A DNA stretch of 64,000 nucleotides from Molanna angustata (GCA_963576475.1 OY754977.1:11411089-11475088), one strand, 5' to 3'. Positions 31,347 to 42,745 are shown, counted from the first letter of the stretch. The notes: a model not told the origin generated them from the sequence alone. Translations and numbers: made by a program.

Positions 31347-33280
31347 TAATCATATAAACTATGGACGAAGAGAACTGGCTTCAACAGTCTCCACTGACAA
31401 TGAGTTGGGATAGGTATAGCCAGTTCTGGCATATGGGGCTACAATAGCCTTAATAGGAAAAATAATATACATGGTCGCAAGCCCGTGTAACTCTCCTATT
31501 CTGACTGCTACTCTGGTCTCCTGGATTCGTAAATCCAGTGTAACCACGATAGCTTTATTCTTTTGTATCTTATAAAGCTGTTTTGTGGACGCTGTATACT
31601 TGAGTGATTGTAGATAGATTTATTTTTATGTTCCTACCAATTTGATTATTATATTTCACCGACAATTAAACGTCGATTAAAACTCATTGTTCTCGTATTC
31701 CTGTTTCTCCGTGAACTCGAATATTATTATTTACTTTCTACATTTTTTTGTTTAATGATCATTCAAAATTCAACATAAAAGTTCACGTACAATTAACTTT
31801 AGGTACCTACAAGTGTTTTACAATATGTTCGTATGTAAATTTCTTTGATGTTTGTTTCTCTTTGAATTTTACTTCCACTTCGCATATTTTGTGTTGTATT
31901 AAATTTATTATTCATAAGGGCATATTGTTAACAGAATTAAGATTGTTATCATCTTGTGAGATGAAGCCATTATGAATTTATGATTCGGTAATGTATTATC
32001 TATATGTAAATTTTGATCAATATTTGAGAAATAAAATATAAAAACAAATTTAATGTGAGATCCGTGGCTTATTTTTGTTTTTTATTGTGAAGCGATATAT
32101 TTTACCGTAGTTTGGAGTTCATCTGGGTCATGGTACGTTGTGGGCATAAAACATCTGTCGATTGAGACGTATTTATTTTTATAGTGAGCAATAGTATTTC
32201 GATATGATGTCTGATCATATGGTGTATGGTGTATTTTTTCAACCTAAATGATAAAGCATACTTGCCATACATACATACGAAAGCAGAGAGAATCGAACGC
32301 CAATTTCTTCTATCTTCACCTTCTTCTTCCATCGTGTCGGCAGCGTCCTAAACTCCCTTCCCAGACCAGTAAGTCAGGTTTGAGAAGATCCTCCCAGTTG
32401 GTTCCTAATCACCATTCATGCAACGGCTCACACACGTTAGCCTGTTCTTCAAGCTACTTACATTTTTCTCTTTCAGAATGTCGCTCACATGGTCCTACTT
32501 TTCTTGAACGATATTTTCTTTGTCAAGCGTTTTTCATTTAATCTTTTCAATTAACCAAACCATCTCAATGAGTTCACTTTCATTCTATTAATGATATATC
32601 TCTTCATCCTACATTCTTTCATCGTGTTCTCATCGTTTATCCTTTAATCGTGTTTCAAATTCTTCCTAGCGATCTCATTCCTACTTATAAGGGAACAAAT
32701 TATTCTCTATAACATAACAAATTATCTGAATATCTTATTGACTATAGAGAAGCTATGGGTACTCTGATTGTAGGTAATTGTTTATTGAAACTAGTACCAC
32801 AGAAATAATAAATTATCAATGTCAATTTTTAGACGTTATTGAATTAAAAAGACCTATGACAAGACCCAGAAAATGACGCCTAAATTGATTGGATGGTCTC
32901 TAACCAGTATCTTAGCATCTCCTGGAATTTGTGATTCACTTCTTTAAAGTGTGGGATTCTCGGAGTGAGACGTTCACTGAAAGTTAAGAATTGTATGCTC
33001 ATTCTTCCTCTCTTATCCAAATGTATTCCTTATTATAAGTTAAACATATTATTTTATGTTTAACTTATTCATTATTGTATGTAATGTTTAGAATTCTCTC
33101 CGATACAAACCTATTTTTATTGTGGTTACAACACTTTGCGCTATATTATTTTTGAAACTATATGAAATTTTCAGTTTTTAAAATACTACTTTGAATTTTC
33201 GTATTATAAATTATTTTCTACATGGTGTACGATAATTTTTTAAAGTTTTCGCTACAAACATCGAAAACATAAAAAATATA
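31347..33280. other. No gene; one short dispersed repeat
   Basis: At about 32,284-32,330 the phrase gcagagagaatcgaacgcca matches the short repeat near 5,395 and 42,500. Small frames (31,187-31,547, 32,102-32,541) overlap SINE-A or this repeat and show no domain. Confidence 0.5.
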
Positions 33281-33491
33281 AGCCTTCGTCGCTCATTTGG
33301 TTCGATATCTGACTCCCGAGCCAAAGGTCTTCGGTTTGATTCACAGTGGAGACAAAGTTTTTAATAAATTGTGTTTTCAGTCTGGATCTGTGAAACGATT
33401 AGTATTGTAAGTCTCCAGAATGTGGCAACTCGTTATTGGGTGCGTGTTAAATAAATATTTGACATAGTAACTACTAGTTACTCGAGAAGCC
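33281..33491 (+). mobile_element. SINE-A copy 6 (plus)
   Basis: Head agccttcgtcgctcatttgg, with box B decayed (cggtttgattcacag), then body tgtgttttcagtctggatc, gtctccagaatgtggcaac and ttattgggtgcgtgtta. Confidence 0.87.
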
Positions 33492-33995
33492 AAAAAAAAA
33501 TATTTTCAAAGGTTGTGTTGTAATTTTTACAAGTTAATTCAATATCTCAAATTTTCTACCTTCGTTCTGTTAACTACATAATCAGAGTGTAAGATCTATC
33601 TTAAATCATTTGAGTCTAATTTTCCGTGTGATAATGTGTATACTTAATTACGCTTTGATTTATAAATATTCATATGGACGAAATGTTGTCAAGCAACAGT
33701 TAAAAAACTCCCAAAGATTTGCATTTTAAAGAGGACGGTCATATATCACAACCTGTTAATGGATGTTATCAGAAATTATGTGACAAACGTGATGAAGTTA
33801 ATTGTTGGTGTTAAACTGGTATTCCTTAGAAAAACGTTGACGTATTTATTTGATTCGTGTTAATCACAATTTTTTTTTCATTTGATATCATGTCTATACT
33901 TGTCTCGGAAGAAGACAATTCCGTGTATTATAATGTATCCGGGATAACCTATTGAATGTTAAATTAAAGCAAACTCTCTTTCAAATATGCGAGAC
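33492..33995. other. No gene recognised
   Basis: A+T-rich, non-coding. Confidence 0.5.
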
Positions 33996-34086
33996 TAGAC
34001 AAGAATGCGAATCATTGAGGAGCTGTTGCAAGCTGCCCAGGACAGAGATGTTTATTATTGTTTGATAGTCAACATTGCGGGGACCT
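33996..34086 (+). pseudogene. LINE ORF2 tail scrap
   Basis: The plus strand reads IEELLQAAQDRDVYYCLIVN, the last block of the tail seen at 8868-9035 (there LAKDRDVFAKVVADF). It abuts the left arm of MITE2. Confidence 0.6.
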
Positions 34087-34161
34087 GCCCCCCTAGTCAA
34101 CGTGTCATTCATGTCATCATTGCACAAGAAAAGAAAATAGAAAAGATAACTCAATATATGA
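34087..34161. mobile_element. MITE2 copy 1, left arm
   Basis: gcccccctagtcaacgtgtc starts one arm of the palindromic element complete at 55,724-55,849. The arm is cut by the R1-clade LINE; the other arm continues at 40,011-40,122. The last 14 bases (aactcaatatatga, 34,148-34,161) are the target duplication. Confidence 0.85.
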
Positions 34162-35310
34162 GTGAACTACCTTCATCGCTGTCAAGTTGTGTTTGTTTAC
34201 TTCTGAGTTTATTTTGCTTATTTTGTGTCTTTTATCGTATGAAATCTTTTATTTTTTTGCTTTAAGTGATTTGTTGCCGTATCCTGTTTGTGGTGATGTA
34301 TTTTTTGTGTATTTCGGGTGTTATTTTTAGGTTTTAAAGTGTTTTGAATGTTTTTTCTCGTGCCTGAAAAATAACATTTTATTTTTTTGTTTTCTTTTGT
34401 GTACTTTATATATATCATTGTGCAGGGAATTTTCCCGTGATTCCAATAATATATAACTTATGTACTTTATTACTATTTTTTACTATTTTATCGTGATTTC
34501 AATTTATTTTTTTGACATTTCGGTGTGCGTTGCTCGTGTGTTTTATTTTACGTCACTGACTCTAGTGTCATTGAATGTAGAATTAAATTGTGCACAGAAA
34601 AGTTCGCGGAAGATAGTGTCTGCCAACTGCCGTTGATCAGATATTAACGTCTTTCTGCGCTCCTCATACTGGCGCTTACGCCCTTTCGGCGTTGAAAAGC
34701 ATAAATTCATAGATACAGGCCGCCCGTCAAAGAGACGCCCCTCACCCCCTTGACTTATCCCGTTCCCGCACCGCATTACAATCATTTGTATTTTTATATT
34801 ATAATACTACTAATATTAAGACTTGAGAGATATTTTGATATATTTATATGTACCTAATTGTTTTCTTTCACTCCTTTTATTTGTTCTAGTAATTTATAGC
34901 AAGTACTGCTTTCTGGTACCTATTCTGTACCTATCTATATATTTGTTTTGGTATAAACCTTTGTACATTATACTTTACGGCGCTTGCCGATTATTATTAT
35001 TTTTTAATTATTTGTGTTATTATCTATTCTTTTTTCTCTTACATAGTATTTTACTCCATCCTTTATAAAAAATTATTTTTTTATTTACTCTTCATATCGT
35101 TCCCTTGTCTCCTAGCATCTAACCGTCGTTTATTTATTTATTTATTTATTATACTCCTACCTGTCCCAGTCACTTGTAAGACTGCAATATCTGCAATTTT
35201 CGTGGGCTAGGTTTGGTCGTACAGTCCTTGTTATTCTGTTAGGGCAGCTCTGTTGCTTATCTTCCAGTGGCTTACCTTTCCTGCTGTCCAATCTATGACC
35301 CTTCACATCG
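34162..35310 (+). other. 5' UTR of the R1-clade element
   Basis: T-rich sequence with a G+C-richer island at about 34,555-34,790. The island holds a minus-strand 80-codon frame with no recognised domain. An internal promoter is expected for such elements but none is identifiable by eye. Confidence 0.7.
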
Positions 35311-36684
35311 ATGGAGGAATCTGATTATAGGATGACAAAAAGGGAACGAAAGCGGAAGAGGCAGAAAGAACTCTTGAGTCTGCCGGCAATCGCCAATGAC
35401 TCTCCTCCCAGTTCAAGAACCAGAACTTTTAGTCCTTCTGTCGTCCCTTCCTCCCTTGCCTCCATAAAACCTCCTCCCCTGCCCTTGTCATCTGCAGTCC
35501 CTGCCCCGACCACTGAATCCGAGAATATGAGTTCAGACTCTGATACAGAAGATGAGCGAGAAAATGATTATTTGCCATCTTCTAAAATAGAAGCAGCCTA
35601 CGTATGCCTGAGTAATATTCAAGACATTGTGGAAAAACACTCAAAAATATCGAAGTCGCATCTCATTCGTGTTGGTCGTGAAGCTCAGCGCATATTATCA
35701 TTTATTGGTGATCTGTCGACTGAGTTGGCGGAAGCAAGGGGCGTCATATCTTGCCTGAAAACAACAATTTCCAGCCGAGATGAAAAAATCTTGCATTTGT
35801 GTGAAAAGATTGATACCACTGAGACACAGATTGCACCGGTAATGAATAAAATTGCCGATAAACTCAACGACCGCCCGACCTCCCTGTATGCCACGCAAGT
35901 GACAGGTCCACCACCCTTATCCAAGGGAGGATTTCCTGCACTCCCTGCAAAACCTGCCGTCTGCATTTTTCCCACAAACGATGAAGTCAAGTCATCGATG
36001 GAAACCAGGAAAATCCTGAATGCAGCCATTAAGCCTTCCGACGTAGGTGCTCGCGTCACAAGTGTACGTACCATAAGAGGTCACGGCGTTGTTGTTAACA
36101 CGGCCACCACGGAAGACTCCATCAAGTTGCTGAATGCCCCGGCAATAAAAGCATCAACGACCTTGACCGCGCGACTCGCTACCAAGAGACAACCTCGTGT
36201 GAGGTTTAGTCATGTGCCACGGGACCTGTCTAATGACGAATTTTTAGAGATAGTTGCAGAGAATACAAAAGAGCATGCCATTAAAACTGCAGTATTCAGT
36301 CATCTAACAGGACCTACAGTTGGCCCGACTTGCGATAGAGTTTTTTCAGTACCTGCTGCCGTTCGCCATAGCCTCATCAATTTAGGAAAGGTGTATGTGG
36401 ACTGGAATGTCTGTCGTGTTACAGATTTTCTTCCAGTCAGTATTTGTGGCCGTTGTCGAATGTACGGCCATGGTTCAAAAACTTGCAAAGAACCCGTCAG
36501 ATGCTCACATTGTGCTTCAACGGAACACGTTTACGTGTCATGTCCGAATAGAGCCAATCAACCCACATGCGCTGTTTGTAAGTTGTTTAACAAACCAGCA
36601 GTACACCGATCAGGCACTAACGACTGTCCAGCTTATCAAGCAACAGTCAGCAGAGCTTTACTCAATATTGACTATGGCGTGTAA
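35311..36684 (+). CDS. R1-clade ORF1, gag-like zinc-knuckle protein
   Basis: 457 residues. In the R1 clade this protein binds element RNA and helps form the ribonucleoprotein that enters the nucleus. The N-terminus is basic and Ser/Pro-rich (residues 8-75), followed by a helical middle part. The C-terminus carries zinc knuckles: CX2CX4HX4C at C379-C392, CX2CX4HX4C at C398-C411, and a divergent CX2CX8HX6C at C420-C439. Three knuckles are the R1/TRAS/SART pattern. The start is the first ATG of the frame, in a good context (atcgatgg). The stop overlaps the ORF2 start. No frame damage is visible. Confidence 0.92.
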   Translation: MEESDYRMTKRERKRKRQKELLSLPAIANDSPPSSRTRTFSPSVVPSSLASIKPPPLPLSSAVPAPTTESENMSSDSDTEDERENDYLPSSKIEAAYVCLSNIQDIVEKHSKISKSHLIRVGREAQRILSFIGDLSTELAEARGVISCLKTTISSRDEKILHLCEKIDTTETQIAPVMNKIADKLNDRPTSLYATQVTGPPPLSKGGFPALPAKPAVCIFPTNDEVKSSMETRKILNAAIKPSDVGARVTSVRTIRGHGVVVNTATTEDSIKLLNAPAIKASTTLTARLATKRQPRVRFSHVPRDLSNDEFLEIVAENTKEHAIKTAVFSHLTGPTVGPTCDRVFSVPAAVRHSLINLGKVYVDWNVCRVTDFLPVSICGRCRMYGHGSKTCKEPVRCSHCASTEHVYVSCPNRANQPTCAVCKLFNKPAVHRSGTNDCPAYQATVSRALLNIDYGV

Positions 36685-39600
36685 TGCTTCTGTTAAATTT
36701 GGTCAGCTTAATCTTGGCCGTGGACAATCGGCTTCAGCCGAACTCAGTCAGTCTGCTCATCGCATGAACATTGATGTTTGTCTTATCCAAGAGCCGTACT
36801 CTCGAGATGGAATTGTGCCATCATTTGGTCCGGGTGTTCGAGTTGCTATGGCTTCGAGCTGTACCTCAACGAACCCTCCGATGAGCTGTATAGCTATTTA
36901 CAATCCCAACATTAACTTCATATGCCTGGATCACTTATCTTCTAGTCACTTGGTTGTAGTCCAGATTTCTTCTCCAAGTGATTCGTTTTATATTATTTCG
37001 ATATATTTTCAGTTTAGTGAATCTGAATTTCGTTTTCTGGATCAACTGGATATTATATTGGGTCAACTCGGCAACGCATCATTAATTATTGGAGGTGATT
37101 TTAATGCCGAATCTATTCTATGGTGTAACACTACCACTTTCGGGTCCAGGAAATTCACCAGAGGTGTAAGCTGCGAAGATTTTATCTCTCGCCATAATTT
37201 GAGTGTGTTGAACAATCCTTTCAGTCCACCTACCTTCTCCAACCACATGGGTACAAGTCATATAGATGTCACTTTAGCTACACCTCAGATTAACCACAGA
37301 ATATGGAATTGGTCTGTTGACGAGGATGCCTCGTGTAGTGACCATAACCTTATCACGTTTCAGATTATTTCCAATGTACCCCCAATTCCTTTAGAAACCT
37401 CTAAACCTTTGCTTAGAAGATTCCGGACAAGGTGTGACAGATGGCGTTGGTTAGACTTTGACCGCTACTTTGAATGCTCGCTGGATCGTTTATCTTGTAG
37501 ATCTTGTACTACTGCGGAAATGGCCTCATCTTTTACGCAGAGTATAATTTATTGTGCCGAGAAGGCGATCGGCAGATCTTCTTCTAGTCATATGTCTCCT
37601 AATGAATGGTGGCATCCTGGCTTAGACATCCTTAAACGAACTTCGACTCGAGCTCACCGCGCATTGAGAGCGGCCCGTCGTCGAGGAAGTTCAAATGACT
37701 TTGTAACTGTACTTCAATGTGAGTATAGACGCTCAAATAATATCTACAAACGCGAGATTTCTCGTGCCAAGTCTGATGCATGGCGCCGTTTGGTATCTGA
37801 GGTTTCAACCACAGATCCTTGGGGTGCTGTGTTTAGATATGCATCAATGAAAAAATATCCAAATGCGTCAGTCTCGTGCATCCGTGATCCACGAACTGGA
37901 ATTATCACAATAGACTCTGACTCGACGACAAGCACGCTACTTGACATACTTATTTCTTCTGATGACATTTCATCTGATACTCCTCTTCATTCACAAATAC
38001 GCAATAACCAATCCGATATCCCGCAAACTCCCATATCGACCTTCGCCAATTTCGATGAGCTCGATTTTATAATCAAGAATCTTCACCAAAACAAATCTCC
38101 TGGCATTGACCGCATTGACGCAGCTCTCGTACAAAGGTGCTGGCACATAGCTCGCCACGAGATTATCTTATTGTACAACAATTGCTTGCGAGAAGGCTAC
38201 TTTCCGGATTGTTGGAAAACAGGTTTAATGACTGTTATTCCCAAGCGTAGTGACCTGGATCCTTCTGACCCAAAATCATATAGACCGATTACTTTACTAC
38301 CTATTTTGGGTAAGGTCTTAGAAAAGCTTATATGTCGACGCTTAGAAGATCATCTTTCCAGTACCCACCCACTGTCCGATCGTCAGTTCGGTTTTCGCGC
38401 TGGGAAATCAACGGTTGATGCTATCTTGGCTATATCTGATATTGTTAGAAGCTCTGATAGTAAATATGTTATCTCTATATCTCTTGATATTGCGGGAGCA
38501 TTCGACAATGCCTGGTGGCCTCTAATTTTAAAAAAACTTCGAGACCGTAAGATTCCTAGCAACATATATAAATTAGTGATGAGCTATTTTACTAATAGAC
38601 ATGTGGCCATGCCCGGGGGACAAGATTTGCACTGGCGACCAATTAGCATCGGGTGCCCTCAGGGTTCTGTTCTGGGTCCACTGTTATGGAACATCTTGTT
38701 CGACGAACTTCTATCACTTTCAACGCCTACGGGCTGCAGTATTTTGGCATATGCCGATGATGCTACAATCCTTATTCAAGGTAACACCCGAGCACTTATT
38801 GAGCGCGCAGCTACTCAGTTACTTTCTTCTGTTGCAGATTGGGGTATAAGTCATAGACTCAATTTCGCACCTAAGAAGACGTATGGGTTAGTGTTAAAAG
38901 GCATAATGAAAAGTCCTCCCTCCATCAAATTTATCAATACGCGTGTAATATTTAAGGATAGGGTCAAAGTTTTGGGTGTTACACTAGATAGAGGCCTAAC
39001 TTTCCAATACCATGTTCGTGCTGTATCCGATAGTGCAAAAATAGCCTTCCAAAAGATTTCACGTCTTGCTCGAGCTAGTTGGGGCCTTAAATTTCCAGTA
39101 GCAAGACTGTTTTACAACGCTACATTTCTGAGTATTATGTGTTATGCCGCTCCTTGTTGGGCTCATCGTTGTGAAACCCAATACATTAGACGTCTGCTGC
39201 TTTCTGGACAGCGCTTCGCTCTAATAGCTTTAGCAAAGGCTTACAGAACCTGCGCTACCGACACACTTTCTATTCTCACAGGTATGGCTCCCCTTGATCT
39301 GGAAACACAGCGACGAGCTTCAATTCACAACCTGTATAGAGGTCGAAGCTCAATTTTGGGTGGTGTTTCTCTCCCACCTGTAAATTTACCCACAGTTCGT
39401 GGAGAGATTGAGAACTTGGCCCGGAGTTCTCTTTTAGATGCTTGGCAACGTCGCTGGTCTTCTTCTTCCGTGGGCAGACTGACATTTTTATTTCTTCCTG
39501 ATGTGAGGACTCGAATTTTTTCCTCGTGGATTGTTCCCGATTATTGGACCACGCAATTCCTTACTGGACACGGCAGTTTCAAAAGTTATCTCTTTCGTTT

Positions 39601-39868
39601 TCACTTATCCGATTCGTCCTCATGTCAGCTTTGTGATAACCCTGAACAGACTTCTGAGCATATCCTATGGGAATGCACTAACTTCTCCGTGTCAACATTC
39701 CGACGAGAACTCTACGACGATGTCCGAGGGAATTTCTTTGGACCCATTGGACATGCGGACCTTGTAGCCACGAAGAGCAACTTTAGGGCTTTCAAGACTT
39801 TCTGTCTTAAATTCGGTGCACTATTATCTTCACTATCACTGAACAGTGAGCCAGTTGTTTCAACATGA
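36674..39868 (+). CDS. R1-clade ORF2, endonuclease-reverse transcriptase
   Basis: 1,064 residues from the ATG at 36,674. It nicks target DNA and primes cDNA synthesis from element RNA. The AP-like endonuclease occupies about residues 8-220: FGQLNLGRG, LIQEPY, GDFNA at 141-145, and a closing SDHNLI. The reverse transcriptase spans about 440-800, with SLDIAGAFDNAWW near 603, PQGSVLGPLLWN near 661 and YADD at 693-696. A C-terminal CX2CX8HX4C finger lies at C984-C1001. The frame is open further upstream (to 36,395), but that part only shadows ORF1. The chosen ATG overlaps the ORF1 stop by 11 bp, and the protein then begins near the endonuclease start as in relatives. Translation probably couples to ORF1 termination (inference). 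All catalytic motifs look intact. Confidence 0.94.
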   Translation: MACNASVKFGQLNLGRGQSASAELSQSAHRMNIDVCLIQEPYSRDGIVPSFGPGVRVAMASSCTSTNPPMSCIAIYNPNINFICLDHLSSSHLVVVQISSPSDSFYIISIYFQFSESEFRFLDQLDIILGQLGNASLIIGGDFNAESILWCNTTTFGSRKFTRGVSCEDFISRHNLSVLNNPFSPPTFSNHMGTSHIDVTLATPQINHRIWNWSVDEDASCSDHNLITFQIISNVPPIPLETSKPLLRRFRTRCDRWRWLDFDRYFECSLDRLSCRSCTTAEMASSFTQSIIYCAEKAIGRSSSSHMSPNEWWHPGLDILKRTSTRAHRALRAARRRGSSNDFVTVLQCEYRRSNNIYKREISRAKSDAWRRLVSEVSTTDPWGAVFRYASMKKYPNASVSCIRDPRTGIITIDSDSTTSTLLDILISSDDISSDTPLHSQIRNNQSDIPQTPISTFANFDELDFIIKNLHQNKSPGIDRIDAALVQRCWHIARHEIILLYNNCLREGYFPDCWKTGLMTVIPKRSDLDPSDPKSYRPITLLPILGKVLEKLICRRLEDHLSSTHPLSDRQFGFRAGKSTVDAILAISDIVRSSDSKYVISISLDIAGAFDNAWWPLILKKLRDRKIPSNIYKLVMSYFTNRHVAMPGGQDLHWRPISIGCPQGSVLGPLLWNILFDELLSLSTPTGCSILAYADDATILIQGNTRALIERAATQLLSSVADWGISHRLNFAPKKTYGLVLKGIMKSPPSIKFINTRVIFKDRVKVLGVTLDRGLTFQYHVRAVSDSAKIAFQKISRLARASWGLKFPVARLFYNATFLSIMCYAAPCWAHRCETQYIRRLLLSGQRFALIALAKAYRTCATDTLSILTGMAPLDLETQRRASIHNLYRGRSSILGGVSLPPVNLPTVRGEIENLARSSLLDAWQRRWSSSSVGRLTFLFLPDVRTRIFSSWIVPDYWTTQFLTGHGSFKSYLFRFHLSDSSSCQLCDNPEQTSEHILWECTNFSVSTFRRELYDDVRGNFFGPIGHADLVATKSNFRAFKTFCLKFGALLSSLSLNSEPVVST

Positions 39869-40010
39869 TTAGCTCTCTTTGGCACATTAAGTGCAGTGTC
39901 TGCAAGGTTTTAGAGTTCTCCGGACTCTTCGTATGTTCTTTATGTGTTCTTTCAGAGTTTTGCAAGGGGCCGTTATTAGTCCCCATAAGCAGAACGGGTG
40001 GTGGTGGGGG
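39869..40010 (+). other. 3' UTR of the R1-clade element
   Basis: Short UTR ending in a G/T-rich run. The segment from ttttagagttctcc to the end recurs in the orphan copy at 27,262-27,368, so it is a true family 3' end, probably recognised by the reverse transcriptase. Confidence 0.8.
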
Positions 40011-40122
40011 AACTCAATATATGAAAGTGACAGTTGCCTGTCACGTGACAGCTGTCACTTCCATATATTGAGTTATTTTTACTTGTTTCTTTTCTTGTGT
40101 TAAATTACACGTTGTCTAGGCA
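40011..40122. mobile_element. MITE2 copy 1, right part
   Basis: Continues MITE2 after the LINE: the 14-bp duplication, then the palindromic centre (gtgacagttgcctgtcacgt and onward) and the outer arm ending acacgttgtctagg. With 34,087-34,161 it makes one interrupted MITE2. Confidence 0.85.
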
Positions 40123-41312
40123 CCCTGGCATGAAACTCGCAGAAGAAAGAAAAAAATGCTTTTCGTGTATTAAAATATTCGGCTGTTTGGTTACAATTCA
40201 TAACAAAAGAACCATAACTCCAAGTACATATTTCCCAATTTAAATTAAACGCTGCCTTTTAGAAAAACTTATTCTTTTGCGAGCTATTGCAATGAAAATT
40301 TTGTCAATTTGTATACCTGCAATCGTTAAATAGTTATACTTTATTATTTGAAAATTTCCTTTTCTCTAATTTTTAAGTACTCCGTAGCGGCAACTATCAG
40401 TTCGTTATAATTTTGTCAAACTAAACACGTTTGAAATCCGGCTAATATGTTGACGTCAGATTAGATTGATCCGACGAGTTTTCTAGTATTTAAATTATTC
40501 TTCGTTTCTCCAAATACGGCGCAATTTGAATAAATGAGTTAATCTAGTCTGTCTCCTTTTGGGGCTTTCTTGAGATTGTGCACTGCGATATTGGGCCGAG
40601 GTATAATTAGTGTCGAGCGATGTTCTAGACTAGAATAAATTATAGGAAGTATAACCGGTGCTTTAGGACAAATTATAGCGGCGTCATATTACAGACAGTT
40701 GATGCAAATTGGGCATATTTTTTTTCATTTCTTTCGAATACATGAATGGTGCCTCCCCGAAAGAGACCGATTCCCACGACCATTGTTCTCCAGTTGACAC
40801 AGTGTCCGAGTAATCAAGACCAAACTCGGATCGTGGATTGTTTTTTTTTTCGTGATTGTGCGGACCTGCTCGTGCTGACCCACCGTGGCCGTCCAAATTG
40901 CTTTAGACGAAAATGATGTAAAGTAGGTAGATAATGTGCGTGGTGAAAAAATTGACGATGATGCAGATTATGGCTCGAACTGAACTAATTTTGAAATGGA
41001 CAAAAAGCCGTCATGTCTTTGTCGACCTTGGGAATGTGAACTTTTGCAAAATCGTTCGTTATTTATTCGTCTAACGAATTTGGAACATTGTTGGCCGTTG
41101 TTTTACGATTTGTTTTGAATGAAAATCGATAAACTTACCACAATTTTATCAGAACGGAGATTATGATCGCATGTTTTCCAACTGTCAATTCGTTCAAGAG
41201 AATTTAATTCTCTTAATGAATCCACACTATTAAGACGCGTGTATGAAGTAACATTTTGTATGGTGTAGTGGACTTTCTGCATGCCAAAAACTCCTACTTG
41301 GAGGCTTCGTAG
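40123..41312. other. No gene recognised
   Basis: Non-coding. Around 40,750-40,900 it is less A+T-rich and a minus-strand frame (40,684-40,896) runs through, without a recognised domain. Confidence 0.5.
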
Positions 41313-41507
<195 letters not shown>

Positions 41508-41922
41508 CTTATAACTTTTTATCCGCTCAATGCACAGAGCCTAAAATTTCAGAATACATAGAAAGTTATAGGCCTACAAAACTTTTATACTCATAATTTT
41601 GAATTTTTGTTTCAGTGAGGGGTTATCAATTTTTGAACTATTACTTTATTTTTCTATAAATCTCAAAAACCATCAAAGGTAGAACGTTGAATATTGGTAT
41701 AAATATAGACAAATACAAAATCTCAAATTCTGGGTAGGAAAAACAGACTGAATTCCATACTTTCCTATCCTGACATACATACCTACATGTTTTATATAGA
41801 AAACAAAATATCTTAAAATATTTATTAATTTGTGTTTAAGTATTTATAGTTTGGTACGTATTCTTCAATTATACATACTATCGCCATCTACAGTTGGATC
41901 TCATGTGTTACATGCAACTAGT
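41508..41922 (+). repeat. Dispersed repeat ending in ctagt
   Basis: Unrecognised repeat body after the microsatellites. Its last ~55 bp (41,868-41,922: tcgccatctacagttggatc through atgcaactagt) recur inverted at 23,211-23,275 and stop at the same base. An imperfect stem (gttg...caac) lies just before the end. A Helitron-type terminus is possible but not shown. Confidence 0.6.
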
Positions 41923-42461
41923 AATAAATAACTATAAATTATGGTTTGAATTCAATGTTTCGATGAAGGAAATATGTAGTTTTCATGTAAAAACACGATT
42001 CATATGTAGGTCTGATGGGCAACGTAGGTATTGTACTTACTGTTGTATTTTTTATTTTCTTTTTAAGTGACTTCTGAAAACTAAGAGGTTAATTTTTTTG
42101 TATGTTATGTTTAGAAATAACTTTTTAACACGTTGACCGATTCATTAGAATGGGAGTATCTTCCGATTGGTCCCATTTCAATATGGTCAAGATTTGATCA
42201 TGAGATCCATGAGAAAATCATCAAACACTTCAGCGATAGTAATTCTTTACCATATAATCCGATTTTGATGATTTATTTTTTAATAGGAAGGGAGTACTTC
42301 AGAGGTGATCACACACATATAAATTTCATCGAGTTATGATGATAGGACTCATGAGAAAAAAATCATTAAACTCTTTCCAAAATTTCTAAAGGCGTCTGCA
42401 ATCTGTATAACACGTATTGTATAGGCGAGATTTGAATAAAATATAATATTACTACATAAAC
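41923..42461. other. No gene recognised
   Basis: A short frame (42,133-42,339) has no recognised domain. A diverged pair of phrases (gatcatgagatccatgagaa, then a second catgag.aaaa... phrase) suggests a local duplication at ~42,195-42,365. Confidence 0.5.
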
Positions 42462-42540
42462 ACATACGTGCCATATCGCCATGTCCCTCATGGGATAGGC
42501 AGAGAGAACCAAACGCCATTTTTTCCATCTTGACACTTTT
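42462..42540. repeat. Short dispersed repeat (ggcagagagaacc type)
   Basis: gccatatcgccatgtccctc, then gggataggcagagagaacca and aacgcca. Shorter matches lie near 5,390 and 32,284. Family unknown. Confidence 0.6.
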
Positions 42541-42610
42541 ATTTTGAAGTCGGTTCTTTTACATGAATGATTAAATCAAACGATAAATCAATGTTTACAC
42601 ACATTATTTG

Positions 42611-42745
42611 ACGGGTGGTGGCAGAGCGGTTAGCGCGCTGGATTAGTAATCCAGTGGTCGCGTGTTCGAATCCTGCCACGACCGATTTCGTTCACCCTAA
42701 TTAAAATCAATGCACAAGTACATAATATATGTATATGTAATTGTA
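42611..42745 (+). mobile_element. SINE-B copy 6 (plus)
   Basis: The best-preserved head: box A tggcagagcggttagcgcg, stem ctgga with loop ttagtaa and tccag, then box B gtgttcgaatcctgcc. The body after ttcgttcacc is diverged or truncated. The stem-loop would place AGT at the anticodon position, but the T-stem pairs poorly, so a functional tRNA is unlikely. Confidence 0.8.

Larger units (their letters stand above)
34162..40010 (+). mobile_element. Full-length R1-clade non-LTR retrotransposon
   Basis: About 5.85 kb, flanked by a perfect 14-bp duplication (aactcaatatatga at 34,148-34,161 and 40,011-40,024). It has a ~1.15-kb 5' UTR, two intact overlapping ORFs and a ~140-bp 3' UTR ending in a G/T-rich run (gtggtggtggggg) instead of poly(A). 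Zinc knuckles in ORF1, an N-terminal AP-type endonuclease, YADD reverse transcriptase and a C-terminal zinc finger in ORF2 place it in the R1 clade. The 14-bp duplication also fits R1. It is not in 28S rDNA: its target is one arm of a MITE2 palindrome. Both ORFs are uninterrupted, so it may be active. Confidence 0.93.

Noticed and set aside
34543..34785. 80-codon minus-strand frame in a G+C-richer island
   Set aside because: Lies in the 5' UTR of the R1-clade element; no domain recognised.
36395..36673. N-terminal 93 residues of the long ORF2 frame
   Set aside because: Overlaps ORF1's zinc-knuckle region in another frame; the endonuclease starts just after the ATG at 36,674, which is the likelier start.
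41868..41922. Helitron 3' end (ctag plus hairpin)
   Set aside because: The stem is imperfect and too close to the end, and no matching 5' TC end was found.
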